DNA of 33,621 bases from an uncultured Lachnospiraceae bacterium. Lineage in GTDB: Bacteria > Bacillota > Clostridia > Lachnospirales > Lachnospiraceae. The DNA lies in NCBI GenBank assembly GCA_948794795.1, contig CAQGLR010000042.1, positions 1 through 33,621 on the forward strand, read 5' to 3'. The position numbers and the translations under genes were made by a program. The notes under the pieces were generated by a model that made no database searches, was not told where the DNA came from, and worked only from the letters and a program-made list of their open reading frames with translations. Shown here piece after piece: positions 25,092-32,430 of the stretch (its first letter is position 1; each line of letters starts with the position of its first letter).

Positions 25092-25374
25092 CATGTGTCT
25101 GGAAATTAAGCATATTACAAGTTATATGGCTCTGGCAGTTCCAAAGTTTTACTCCCAAAAAGCCATGTGCAACATGGCTTTGCACGCATTCCGCTTGGAT
25201 GGGATATGCAGTGGTGCATAAAACCGCAAATACTTAATAGAAACAAAAGTTTCTATTAAGCATTGAAAACCAGATTTAAGCACCAGCGTCCCCATAACAG
25301 CTGCCTTATGGTAAAACATTTGGAACTTGCCAGAATAATATAATCTTTGTGTAAGTTTAATTTCTAGCCACATA
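25092..25374. repeat. Palindromic element, copy 2, with an inserted hairpin
   Basis: The same family as copy 1: inner arms GGCTCTGGCAGTTCCAAAG and ACATTTGGAACTTGCCAGAA, core TGGTGC/GCACCA. The outer arms differ (GTCTGGAAATTAAG and TTTAATTTCTAGCC), so the arms have diverged together. It carries two extra perfect hairpins: GCCATGT/ACATGGC around 25160-25176, and CTTAATAGAAAC (25233-25244) with GTTTCTATTAAG (25249-25260) around AAAA at the apex. It lies between yqfC and the DUF1836 gene. The remaining gap 25375-25737 is AT-rich and holds only the small repeat and promoter listed separately. Confidence 0.85.
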
Positions 25375-25550
25375 TAAGCCCTTTATTTATCTATGTTTAT
25401 TGGACTAAATAATATTGTGCTTGTAACAATATATAAAATTAGCATTATAAAATAGTTTTTAATAAAAAGATTTAAATTTTTAAAAATTATAATCTAAAAA
25501 CCACTTATAGAAGCAGGATTTAATACTTTTTAATTTTATTAGGTTCTCCT

Positions 25551-25631
25551 GTTACAGCTACACGTCCGTCCCCTCAAAAATAAATAATATAGAAATTATT
25601 GGAATTTATGAAACAGACGTGGTTACAGCTA
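25551..25631. repeat. 61-bp inverted-repeat segment flanked by 10-bp direct repeats
   Basis: GTTACAGCTA occurs at 25551-25560 and again at 25622-25631. The 61 bases between them begin with CACGTC and end with GACGTG, with imperfect pairing continuing a few bases further inward. This is the layout of a minute fold-back insertion with a target-site duplication. It could also be a paired operator upstream of the DUF1836 promoter. Confidence 0.45.
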
Positions 25632-25640
25632 TAAAATTCC

Positions 25641-25670
25641 TTGCTATATTTGTAATAATTATGGTATAAT
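25641..25670 (+). promoter_or_regulatory. Probable promoter of the DUF1836 gene
   Basis: TTGCTA (25641-25646) and TATAAT (25665-25670) are separated by 18 bases, about 67 bases upstream of the start codon. The -10 box is perfect and the -35 is close to consensus. Confidence 0.55.
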
Positions 25671-25737
25671 TATAGTTAAATTTTTTGGCTATCTATAACA
25701 ACCGTCCTATTATATTATAGAAAGGAATACAATAATT

Positions 25738-26337
25738 ATGCATGAAAAATACAATAAAGAAATACTGGATCTTATAAGAAGCATGCAGAATATAGATTAT
25801 ATTAACCCAGAAGATATACCAAATATAGATTTATATATGGACCAGGTTACTACTTTTATGGATGAACACCTCAAATCTTCTAAGCGTTTTGATGATGATA
25901 AAATCCTTACTAAGACAATGATTAACAATTATACTAAGAATAACCTGCTTCCTCCTCCTGATAAGAAAAAATATACAAAAGAACATATGCTTCTTCTTAT
26001 ATTTATATATTATTTCAAAAATTTTCTTGCTATTAATGATATTAAAAGTGTATTAGAACCTATATCAGATAAGTTCTTCCAGGCAGATGACGGCCGTAAC
26101 CTGGACAGCCTTTATAAAGAAATTGTTTCACTAGAACTGGATAATGTAGATTCACAATTAAGGGATATTATACGTAAACTTAAAAAGTCAAATGAAACAT
26201 ATGCAGATGTAGAAGACCCCGAAGAAAAGAATATTTTGTCAAAATTTGCATTTATATGTATGTTAAGTTTTGATGTGTGGGTAAAAAAGACGGTTATTGA
26301 AAATATAATTGATGATACCCTTGGTAAGAAAAAATAA
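25738..26337 (+). CDS. DUF1836 domain protein (MerR-like helix-turn-helix)
   Basis: The 199-residue protein fits the DUF1836 family of Firmicutes: a helix-turn-helix-like LTKTMINNYTKNNLLPPP (58-74), then KKKYTKEHMLLLIFIYYFKN and AINDIKSVLEPI, and a helical C-terminus. Members resemble MerR-type DNA-binding proteins and are thought to be regulators; no target is known. It is a single plus-strand gene between yqfC and the PHP gene, with its own promoter and an AAAGGA site. The gap after it contains a truncated palindromic element rather than a clear terminator. Confidence 0.88.
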   Translation: MHEKYNKEILDLIRSMQNIDYINPEDIPNIDLYMDQVTTFMDEHLKSSKRFDDDKILTKTMINNYTKNNLLPPPDKKKYTKEHMLLLIFIYYFKNFLAINDIKSVLEPISDKFFQADDGRNLDSLYKEIVSLELDNVDSQLRDIIRKLKKSNETYADVEDPEEKNILSKFAFICMLSFDVWVKKTVIENIIDDTLGKKK

Positions 26338-26387
26338 AATATTTACATTATACTACCAGAAAATAAAAGTGTCATTATAAATAATAA

Positions 26388-26503
26388 TTTGAGTTTCCAC
26401 ATTTTTTAAATTACACAAAGATTATATTACTCTGGCAGATTTCAAATGTTTTACCAGAGGCAAAATACCTGTGTATTAAAAAAATGGGGAAACCCAAAAA
26501 ACA
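26388..26503. repeat. Palindromic element, copy 4, internally deleted
   Basis: Left arm GAGTTTCCACATTTTTTAAA continues through ACACAAAGATTATATTACTC to TTTTACC. The right arm CAGAGGCAAAATAC ... AAAAAAATGGGGAAACCC matches the reverse of the left arm of copy 3. The central hairpins and one inner arm are missing, leaving about 116 bp with the outer ends kept. It lies just after the DUF1836 gene. Confidence 0.7.
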
Positions 26504-26510
26504 ATAAGAA

Positions 26511-26549
26511 GTATACAAAGTTTGTATTACTCTGGCAATTACCAACAGC
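26511..26549. repeat. Arm fragment of the palindromic family
   Basis: ACAAAGTTTGTATTACTC followed by TGGCAATTACCAA is similar to the inner arm of copies 1 and 3 (ACAAAGACTATATTACTC, TGGCAATT.CCAA). No partner arm follows, so it is a decayed fragment next to copy 4. Confidence 0.5.
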
Positions 26550-26597
26550 CCTTAGATTTCCAGATTTGAATATACAGAAATTATTTTGTATAAGGGC
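26548..26597 (-). terminator. Possible hairpin downstream of the PHP gene
   Basis: GCCCTTA (26548-26554) pairs with TAAGGGC (26591-26597), and TATACA/TGTATA can pair inside. It begins about 11 bases after the PHP stop on the minus strand. The loop is large and no clean T-tract follows, so the call is weak. Confidence 0.3.
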
Positions 26598-26607
26598 ACT
26601 GCACAGT

Positions 26608-27324
26608 TTAATTCCCAGTTCCCAGGTATTCATATAACTTATCTATAGAAGTGTTAATTACGAGTTCTTCTGGGAATCCCGCTTTTTCAATTACTTTCAC
26701 TGCACGTCCAAAGTTCCCGACTTCCTCTTCTATATGTGCATCACTGCTAATTATTACAGGCTGTCTATATATCTTGCACAGCCTTAACATTTCAAGGTCG
26801 TTTTTCTCTGCATCCTGCCTGAAACCATTTGGATTAAGAGAAGCATTATTTAATTCAAGAAGTACATGGTTCTCTCTGGCAGCCAGCACAAGCTTCTCCA
26901 TATCAACAGGAAACCTCCCGTCATCAGGATGCCCTATTATATTTACATGTGGGTTCTTCATAGCCTTTATATATGCATTAAGGTTCTCTTGTGCTGTACC
27001 TGGTTTATAACATGGTTCATGTATGCTCGCAATTCCTATATCAAGGGCTTCTATTGCATCACCCCGCAAATCAAGCATACCATCCTTATTAAGTATATCC
27101 AGCTCTGCGCCAAACAGAAGTTTAACCCCGTACTTTTCACGTCTTAATGCACGGAAATTAAGAAAATTCATATAAGAACATGAGCCTGGCATCATAGGCG
27201 CATGGTCTGTTATACCAAGAAGCTTAAGCCCCTTGTCTGCAGCACTTCTCACCATTTCATTTATTGTATTATATGCATGTCCGCTTGCAATGGTATGTGT
27301 ATGTGTATCAAGTATTAAATCCAT
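26608..27324 (-). CDS. PHP-domain phosphatase (YcdX-like)
   Basis: The 238-residue protein opens with the PHP metal motif DTHTH (H8, H10) and continues with SGH (H16), ITDHAP, GAELDI, IGHPDDGRFPVD, LLELNNASLN and the closing SSDAHIEE. This pattern is the YcdX-type stand-alone PHP family, trinuclear metal phosphatases. The substrate is not known. AAGGAGG precedes the ATG. It is 20 bp downstream of scpB and probably the last gene of the rplU-to-scpB transcription block. Confidence 0.9.
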   Translation of the reverse strand: MDLILDTHTHTIASGHAYNTINEMVRSAADKGLKLLGITDHAPMMPGSCSYMNFLNFRALRREKYGVKLLFGAELDILNKDGMLDLRGDAIEALDIGIASIHEPCYKPGTAQENLNAYIKAMKNPHVNIIGHPDDGRFPVDMEKLVLAARENHVLLELNNASLNPNGFRQDAEKNDLEMLRLCKIYRQPVIISSDAHIEEEVGNFGRAVKVIEKAGFPEELVINTSIDKLYEYLGTGN

Positions 27325-27344
27325 AATCTGCCTCCTTATTTTCC

Positions 27345-27914
27345 TTATATGTCAAGTTCCAGCTGTGCCTCCTGCTCTGCTTCAAGTTTAAAGTCTTCAA
27401 TTTTGTCAGGATTTATAACTGGCAGATCATCAAGGGATTCTATTCCAAAGTTCCTTAAAAATTCTTCTGTAGTCGCAAAAAGTATAGGCCTTCCTGGCGC
27501 ATCAAGCCTTCCTGCTTCACAGACAAGGTTATATTCCACAAGTTTATTTACTGCGTGGTCTGTTTTAACACCACGTATATGTTCTATTTCTATCTTTGTA
27601 ACTGGCTGTTTATATGCTATAATGGACAAAGTTTCAAGGAGCACATCTGTAAGCACATGTTTCTTTGGGACATGTGCAATTTTCACAAGTGTTTCATACA
27701 TCTCCGTCTTTGTACACATCTGGTACGCACCATCAAGTTCTATTATCTGTATGCCCCTGTCTTCTCCAGAATATTTGTCCATCATATTCCTGATTACACG
27801 CCTGCATGTGTCTTCATCCTGTTCTGTAGCCACCGCTATGCGTCCAAGACCTACAGCATCACCCATAGTAAAAAGTATAGCCTCAATCCTTGCTTCCAGC
27901 TCTGAAATCGTCAT
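27345..27914 (-). CDS. scpB: Segregation and condensation protein B
   Basis: The 189-residue protein matches ScpB: two winged-helix domains with LEARIEAILFTMGDAVGL at the start, ALSIIAYKQP-type text (LETLSIIAYKQPVTKIEIE) near 90-110, and ILFATTEEFLRNFGIESLDDLP near the end. ScpB dimers join ScpA and SMC to form the bacterial condensin that organises the nucleoid. The start overlaps the scpA stop by four bases. The acidic C-terminal tail is usual. Confidence 0.96.
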   Translation of the reverse strand: MTISELEARIEAILFTMGDAVGLGRIAVATEQDEDTCRRVIRNMMDKYSGEDRGIQIIELDGAYQMCTKTEMYETLVKIAHVPKKHVLTDVLLETLSIIAYKQPVTKIEIEHIRGVKTDHAVNKLVEYNLVCEAGRLDAPGRPILFATTEEFLRNFGIESLDDLPVINPDKIEDFKLEAEQEAQLELDI

Positions 27915-28666
27915 ACTAATCCTCCAGTATTATATGTAATCAGAATATCATCAAAAATATTTTCCTGGACTATTTCAAGCTTTCCTGCCTTCATAAGTTC
28001 AAGTATGCCCAGAAATGTTACTATAACCATAGTTTTGCTGGCATTATCCTCAAGCATTGCCCTGAAACTGAACCTTCCATGTGAAGACGCATAATCTTCA
28101 ATATAAACTACCCTTTCTTCAAGGCTTATTTCTTCTTTTTTAATCTGCCCGAACTTGCTTCTTACAGGGTCTATTTTATCAATCTGCCTTTTCATTACAC
28201 TATTAAAAACAATCTGTAATTTATTAAGCGTAATGCCAGATAAAAGCTCACTGGTATTAACTTCTTCCTTATATGAAGCTATTTCATCAGGCAGGCATGC
28301 TTTCCTGAATAACTGTTTTGAAGCATCAAGCTGTAAATCTTTCAGTTCAAACGCTGCATACTTAAATGTCTTATATTCAAGCAGCCTCTCCACAAGCTCT
28401 TCCCTTGGGTCTTCTTCTTCCCCGTTTTCTTTCTTTTCTTTGGGAAGAAGCATTTTGGACTTAATTTTAAGAAGAGTTGCTGCCATTACAAGAAATTCAC
28501 TCATAATATCCATATCTTTGTTTTCCATCTGTGTAATAATATCCATATACTGTCCAGTAATTTCCACTATTGGTATATCAAAAATATCAATTTTATTTTT
28601 CTCTATCAAGTGCAGCAGCAGGTCAAGAGGCCCGTCAAATACATCAAGCTTTACAGGGATTCCCAT
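27911..28666 (-). CDS. scpA: Segregation and condensation protein A (kleisin)
   Basis: The 251-residue protein has the ScpA opening VKLDVFDGPLDLLLHLIEKN, then MDIMSEFLVMAATLLKIKSK, followed by a charged linker and a C-terminal winged helix with MVIVTFLGILELMKAGKLEI. It is the kleisin of the SMC-ScpAB complex. AAGGAG precedes the ATG. It overlaps scpB by four bases and is 12 bp after the site-2-protease-like gene, a common clostridial arrangement. Confidence 0.96.
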   Translation of the reverse strand: MGIPVKLDVFDGPLDLLLHLIEKNKIDIFDIPIVEITGQYMDIITQMENKDMDIMSEFLVMAATLLKIKSKMLLPKEKKENGEEEDPREELVERLLEYKTFKYAAFELKDLQLDASKQLFRKACLPDEIASYKEEVNTSELLSGITLNKLQIVFNSVMKRQIDKIDPVRSKFGQIKKEEISLEERVVYIEDYASSHGRFSFRAMLEDNASKTMVIVTFLGILELMKAGKLEIVQENIFDDILITYNTGGLV

Positions 28667-28678
28667 AAATTATCTCCT

Positions 28679-29284
28679 TTACCACAATATCAGCCTGAGC
28701 AGCCTTATACTTCCATAATGGATTATATCAAACATCAGGGCAATTATAAAAACCAGCTTTATTAAAGAATCAGCTTTTATAATACTGAGATAATACTTTG
28801 CTGATATTCCAGCTATTATTAGCCCCATATCAAATGTAGATATTGGAAACATATTTGCAATAAACATGCCAGAACTTAACACTGCCATATACTGCCAGAA
28901 GAGTGAAACAATATGGGCTTTAATACCGCCTGCACTAAGCAGGCGGTCCATTCCAAGGCAGCCTGTCTTTAAAACAGCAATGCTTAAAACAAATAAAAAA
29001 ATTATTACAGAAAAACCTGTAATTCCAAGTATCATATTAGTTTTCTTATCCCTTATCCTGAATAAATGTGGTTTTGAAAACGGTACAAAAGACGTTACTG
29101 AAAGCAGTATGCCTAACGGGTCAATATATCTCCATACAGCCAGTATGCTGTTATTATGGCTTGCTGGCTGTTTTTGCACTTTACGTACACAGAGATACAC
29201 TATAGATTTTATAAGTTCATGTATTACCATAATAACAGATGCGGCAATAATACAAAGCAGGATTTCTAATGCAATCTCTTTCAC
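28679..29284 (-). CDS. Site-2-protease-like membrane protein with altered catalytic motifs
   Basis: The 201-residue protein resembles the small site-2 proteases (M50, YwhC-like) encoded before scpA in many clostridia. It has about five hydrophobic segments and a DPLG motif (55-58). The zinc motif HExxH reads HELIK (H22, E23, K26), and the second motif, normally NxxPxxxxDG, reads NMFPISTFDMG (144-154), keeping the aspartate but losing its glycine neighbour. It may therefore be an inactive membrane-embedded homologue. The start is GTG with AGAGGTG just upstream. It lies 13 bp after obgE and 12 bp before scpA, within the operon. Confidence 0.7.
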   Translation of the reverse strand: MKEIALEILLCIIAASVIMVIHELIKSIVYLCVRKVQKQPASHNNSILAVWRYIDPLGILLSVTSFVPFSKPHLFRIRDKKTNMILGITGFSVIIFLFVLSIAVLKTGCLGMDRLLSAGGIKAHIVSLFWQYMAVLSSGMFIANMFPISTFDMGLIIAGISAKYYLSIIKADSLIKLVFIIALMFDIIHYGSIRLLRLILW

Positions 29285-29297
29285 TTGGCACCTCTAA

Positions 29298-30587
29298 CTA
29301 TTTATAATAATCAAACTGCAGCCCATACATTTTTACTGTATCACCTTCTTCTATGCCAAGTGCCTCTAATTCTTCTATAATTCCCGATTTATGGAGGAAG
29401 TTCTGGAAGAACTGGAACCCTTTCTCAGAATCAAGGTTAGTATATCCAAGCATCCTTTCAATACGTGGCCCTTCAACGACATACATATCTTCATCTGCAT
29501 CATATTCTACCGTATATGGTTCATCAGGCAGTGTAATATCACTGTCTTCATACTCTTTTTCAAATACTACAGGCTCTTTGCCAGTTTCATCAAGAAGCTT
29601 TTTTACATAATATAAAAGCTCTTTTACTCCCTTACCGCTTACTGCTGATACCGGAAATACTTTTATTCCTTTTGGCTCAAATTCTTCTTTCAAAAGCTCT
29701 ATAACTGTTTCTTCTTCTGTTCCATAAAATACATCTGTCTTATTAGCGGCTATGACCTGGGGTCTTTTTAAAAGCTCCCCGCTGTACTTTGCAAGTTCAT
29801 TATTAATTATATTTATATCATTAAGCGGGTCCCTGCCCTCTGTTGATGCAGCATCTACCATATGGATAAATACCCTTGTACGCTCAATATGCTTTAAAAA
29901 TTCATGTCCAAGGCCTGTTCCTTCTGAAGCCCCTTCTATAAGCCCAGGAATATCTGCAACAACAAACCCTGCCGCACCATCAAGGTCTACAACGCCAAGG
30001 ACTGGCTGTAACGTAGTGAAATGATAGTTTGCAATCTTTGGCTTTGCATTGCTTATACGTGATAAAAATGTTGACTTGCCTACATTAGGGAAACCAATAA
30101 GCCCTACATCAGCTATTGTCTTAAGTTCAAGCGTTACATACAGCTCACGTCCAGGCTTTCCTGGCTGGGCATACTTTGGCACCTGCATTGTTGGTGTGGC
30201 ATAGTGCATATTTCCTTTACCGCCCCTGCCGCCTTTCAATATAATTTCCCTTTTGCATCCATATGACATATCTGCAATTACTTTTCCAGTTTCTGCTTCC
30301 CTTATAACAGTTCCTTCTGGCACTTTTATAACAAGGTCTTCACCATCTGCCCCATGGCAGCGTTTCTTGCCGCCTGGCTCACCATCACCTGCACAATATT
30401 TCCTTTTATGGCGGAAATCACCCAGGGTATCCAGCCCAGTGTCAACTTCAAATATAAGGTCACCACCTTTGCCGCCATCGCCGCCATCTGGACCACCTGC
30501 TGCTACATACAGCTCACGCCTGAAACTTACATGCCCGTCACCGCCCTTGCCAGAACGTATATATATTTTAGCACTGTCAGCAAACAT
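29298..30587 (-). CDS. obgE: GTPase Obg/CgtA
   Basis: The protein has the glycine-rich Obg fold (residues 1-158), a G domain with G1 GFPNVGKS (165-172), switch II DIPGLIEG (212-219), NKTD (282-285) and SAVSGKG (314-320), and the C-terminal OCT domain (about 345-429) seen in Gram-positive Obg. Obg is an essential GTPase in 50S ribosome assembly and stress control. I start at the second ATG (MFADSAKIYI, 429 residues): the AAGG site is seven bases away, and this is the family's usual start. It follows rpmA across a hairpin terminator. Confidence 0.97.
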   Translation of the reverse strand: MFADSAKIYIRSGKGGDGHVSFRRELYVAAGGPDGGDGGKGGDLIFEVDTGLDTLGDFRHKRKYCAGDGEPGGKKRCHGADGEDLVIKVPEGTVIREAETGKVIADMSYGCKREIILKGGRGGKGNMHYATPTMQVPKYAQPGKPGRELYVTLELKTIADVGLIGFPNVGKSTFLSRISNAKPKIANYHFTTLQPVLGVVDLDGAAGFVVADIPGLIEGASEGTGLGHEFLKHIERTRVFIHMVDAASTEGRDPLNDINIINNELAKYSGELLKRPQVIAANKTDVFYGTEEETVIELLKEEFEPKGIKVFPVSAVSGKGVKELLYYVKKLLDETGKEPVVFEKEYEDSDITLPDEPYTVEYDADEDMYVVEGPRIERMLGYTNLDSEKGFQFFQNFLHKSGIIEELEALGIEEGDTVKMYGLQFDYYK

Positions 30588-30628
30588 CATTCCACCTTCT
30601 TTCTGGATTACATATTATTATACAATAA

Positions 30629-30650
30629 AGGGGCTGTAGAAACAGCCCCT
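30629..30650 (-). terminator. Hairpin between rpmA and obgE, partial terminator
   Basis: AGGGGCTGT and ACAGCCCCT form a perfect 9-bp stem with a 4-nt loop, followed on the minus strand by TTATTGTATAAT. It would end or reduce transcription from the ribosomal genes into obgE, setting L21/L27 mRNA above obg mRNA. A TATAAT in the tail could serve as a -10 box for obgE. Confidence 0.6.
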
Positions 30651-30681
30651 CTAAAATCTCTGTTATAATTCAGATAAAAGT

Positions 30682-30969
30682 CTATTTAGCTTCTACTGGA
30701 TATACAGAAGCCTGCTTCTTATCCCTGCCTTTTCTTTCAAAACGGAGTACACCATCTACTAAAGCAAACAATGTATCGTCACCACCACGGCCTACATTTA
30801 CGCCAGGATGGATTTTTGTACCACGCTGCCTGTAAATAATATTACCTGCAAGCACAAACTGTCCGTCTGCCCTTTTTGCCCCTAATCTCTTTGATTTTGA
30901 GTCCCTGCCGTTCTTTGTGGAACCCATTCCTTTTTTATGGGCAAATAACTGAAGGTCCATTTTAAACAT
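30682..30969 (-). CDS. rpmA: 50S ribosomal protein L27, with cleavable N-terminal tail
   Basis: The 95-residue protein starts with the Firmicutes pre-sequence ending LQLFA (6-10) before HKKGMGSTKNGRDSKSKRLG. Prp cleaves after A10 so that the mature N-terminus can reach the peptidyl transferase centre; the prp gene is directly upstream, with a 4-bp gap. GGAGG lies at proper spacing before the first ATG, so the tail is translated. The remaining sequence, including QRGTKIHPG and GRGGDDTLFALVDG, is standard L27. Confidence 0.97.
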   Translation of the reverse strand: MFKMDLQLFAHKKGMGSTKNGRDSKSKRLGAKRADGQFVLAGNIIYRQRGTKIHPGVNVGRGGDDTLFALVDGVLRFERKGRDKKQASVYPVEAK

Positions 30970-30973
30970 TTTA

Positions 30974-31315
30974 TTACACCTCCTGCTTTTTCTTAATTTT
31001 AATCTTTATATATTTCTTTCCATATTCACTTTGTATAGCACTAAGTCCTAAAACAAGTGAATCAAGTAACAGTCCTGCTGATGCACTGACTGGTTTTGAC
31101 GTAATATTAAATGAAACTATATCTTTCTCTTCATGTACAGCCCCATCAAATTTATCATCAGTAAACTGCTCTATTGAATTCATTGTATTAATGACAAGTG
31201 CAGATACTGCTGAACATACTATATCATTACCATATGCTGCAAATCCAGCATGTCCTTCCATACGAAAACCATAATATACATCATCCTGGTTCTGATAAAC
31301 TGTAACCTTTACCAT
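30974..31315 (-). CDS. prp: Ribosomal-processing cysteine protease Prp
   Basis: The 113-residue protein has the Prp active-site layout GHAGFAAYGNDIVCSAVSAL with H22 and C34, the same positions as in the characterised staphylococcal enzyme. Prp removes the N-terminal tail of L27. The gene sits between rplU and rpmA, its usual location, 15 bp after rplU. The intact LQLFA-HKKG site in the adjacent rpmA gives the substrate. Confidence 0.95.
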   Translation of the reverse strand: MVKVTVYQNQDDVYYGFRMEGHAGFAAYGNDIVCSAVSALVINTMNSIEQFTDDKFDGAVHEEKDIVSFNITSKPVSASAGLLLDSLVLGLSAIQSEYGKKYIKIKIKKKQEV

Positions 31316-31330
31316 TATGCTACCTTCTGG

Positions 31331-31636
31331 CTAAGCATTAATCTTTTCAATCTTAACCTGTGTATAGCTCTGCCTGTGGCCATTCTTTTTATGATACCCA
31401 GTTTTTCTCTTATACCTGTAAACAATAACTTTCTTAGCACGTCCTTCTTTAACTACAGAAGCTGTTACTGTTGAACCAGACACGTCAGCACCTGCTTTCA
31501 TTGTCCCATCATTTACAGCAATAACATCATCAAAAGTAACTGTTTCACCTGCCTGGGCAGCAAGCTTTTCTACGTTAATGATATCACCTTCAGATACTTT
31601 GTACTGCTTTCCACCTGTTGCAATAACTGCGTACAT
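31331..31636 (-). CDS. rplU: 50S ribosomal protein L21
   Basis: The 101-residue protein has the L21 start MYAVIATGGKQYKVSEGD and the C-terminal RYKRKTGYHKKNGHRQSYT, and is of normal length. L21 binds 23S rRNA in the large subunit. It is the first gene of the rplU-prp-rpmA block. AGGAGG lies seven bases before the ATG. A sigma-A-type promoter and a structured leader precede it, consistent with autogenous control by L21. Confidence 0.97.
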   Translation of the reverse strand: MYAVIATGGKQYKVSEGDIINVEKLAAQAGETVTFDDVIAVNDGTMKAGADVSGSTVTASVVKEGRAKKVIVYRYKRKTGYHKKNGHRQSYTQVKIEKINA

Positions 31637-31726
31637 ATCTGCACCTCCTATTTATCATTACTCGCTAGTTTTGGCGCCTGTATGGTATTATACAGGACTT
31701 AATATAACCTCACTAAGCGGCACACT
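31637..31726 (-). promoter_or_regulatory. Structured 5' leader of rplU, probable L21 leader
   Basis: On the minus strand, CCTGTAT/ATACAGG forms a perfect 7-bp hairpin (31677-31696), enclosed by CTAGT (31724-31728) with ACTAG (31665-31669). Two similar motifs, CCGCTTAGTGAGG and CTAGCGAGT, flank the hairpin. The L21 leader is a known Firmicutes element at exactly this position; my match is by location and structure only. Confidence 0.5.
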
Positions 31727-31731
31727 AGGAC

Positions 31732-31760
31732 AGTTTATCACTGCTTCCTTTATTTGTCAA
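31732..31760 (-). promoter_or_regulatory. Promoter of the rplU operon
   Basis: On the minus strand a perfect TTGACA (31755-31760) and TAAACT (31732-31737) are separated by 17 bases. Transcription should begin near 31725, about 90 bases before the rplU start. Palindromic element copy 3 ends a few bases upstream of the -35 box. Confidence 0.8.
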
Positions 31761-31762
31761 CA

Positions 31763-31987
31763 GTTTTTTGAATTTCCTGTTTTTAATACATAAGTATTTT
31801 GCCTCTGGCAATTCCAAAATTTTACCATCGGCAGCCGCTTCCGCTTGGATGGGATGCGCAGTGGTGCATAAAATCTGAAAAAACCAGATTTAAGCACCAG
31901 CGCCCCCAAACAGCTGCCTTATGGTAAAACATTTGGAACTTGCCAGAGTAATATAGTCTTTGTGTAATTTGAAAAATGGGAAAACTG
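31763..31987. repeat. Palindromic element, copy 3
   Basis: The same family as copies 1 and 2: inner arms CCTCTGGCAATTCCAAAA and CATTTGGAACTTGCCAGAG, then GGCAGC/GCTGCC, GCGC/GCGC, TGGTGC/GCACCA, and the apical stem AAATCTG (31871-31877) with CAGATTT (31885-31891) around AAAAAAC. The right outer arm AATTTGAAAAATGGGAAAAC matches copy 1; the left outer arm matches the right arm of copy 4. It sits between the rplU promoter and the AbiH gene. Confidence 0.85.
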
Positions 31988-32430
31988 TCCGTTCCCACAA
32001 AAATGGATAATAAAAACTATTCAAATTTATAAAATATACATGTTTGGAAATATTTCAATTAATTTTTTAAAAATATTATAAGAAACCTGCCAGCATTCCA
32101 AAACGAAATGCAGACATCATCTGTATTAATTAGATATTTCTCCTGTCTACTTGACAAGGAGCATATCACTGTACAAACTGAGCGGCTGTTCCAGCAACTT
32201 ATAAGCCAGGCTAACCATCTATTATATATTTTGCTATTTTTTAAATACAACGCCGTATGTGGATTTCTTTAGCTTATGAAAAATAAAATTTTTATATCTA
32301 TCATATACTTATAAATCAATAGTCCAGTTTATCCATTTAACTGTATATTTTTAAAACTAAGTAACAACCTTAAACAAATTTATATACATAATTATAAAAC
32401 AGATTTTAATTACAAAATTTCTATTCTGTT
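31988..32430. other. AT-rich gap with a possible gene remnant
   Basis: No convincing gene is present. A plus-strand frame at 32108-32272 (54 residues, beginning MQTSSVLIRYFSCLLDKEHI) has locally protein-like composition, and its frame is open back to 32063; it may be a decayed fragment, but it has no ribosome-binding site and no family I recognise. No terminator for the AbiH gene was clear. Confidence 0.25.

Noticed and set aside
32059..32250. 63-residue minus-strand frame between the rplU region and AbiH
   Set aside because: No ribosome-binding site, odd composition, and the opposite strand reads more protein-like; it is a shadow or decayed sequence.
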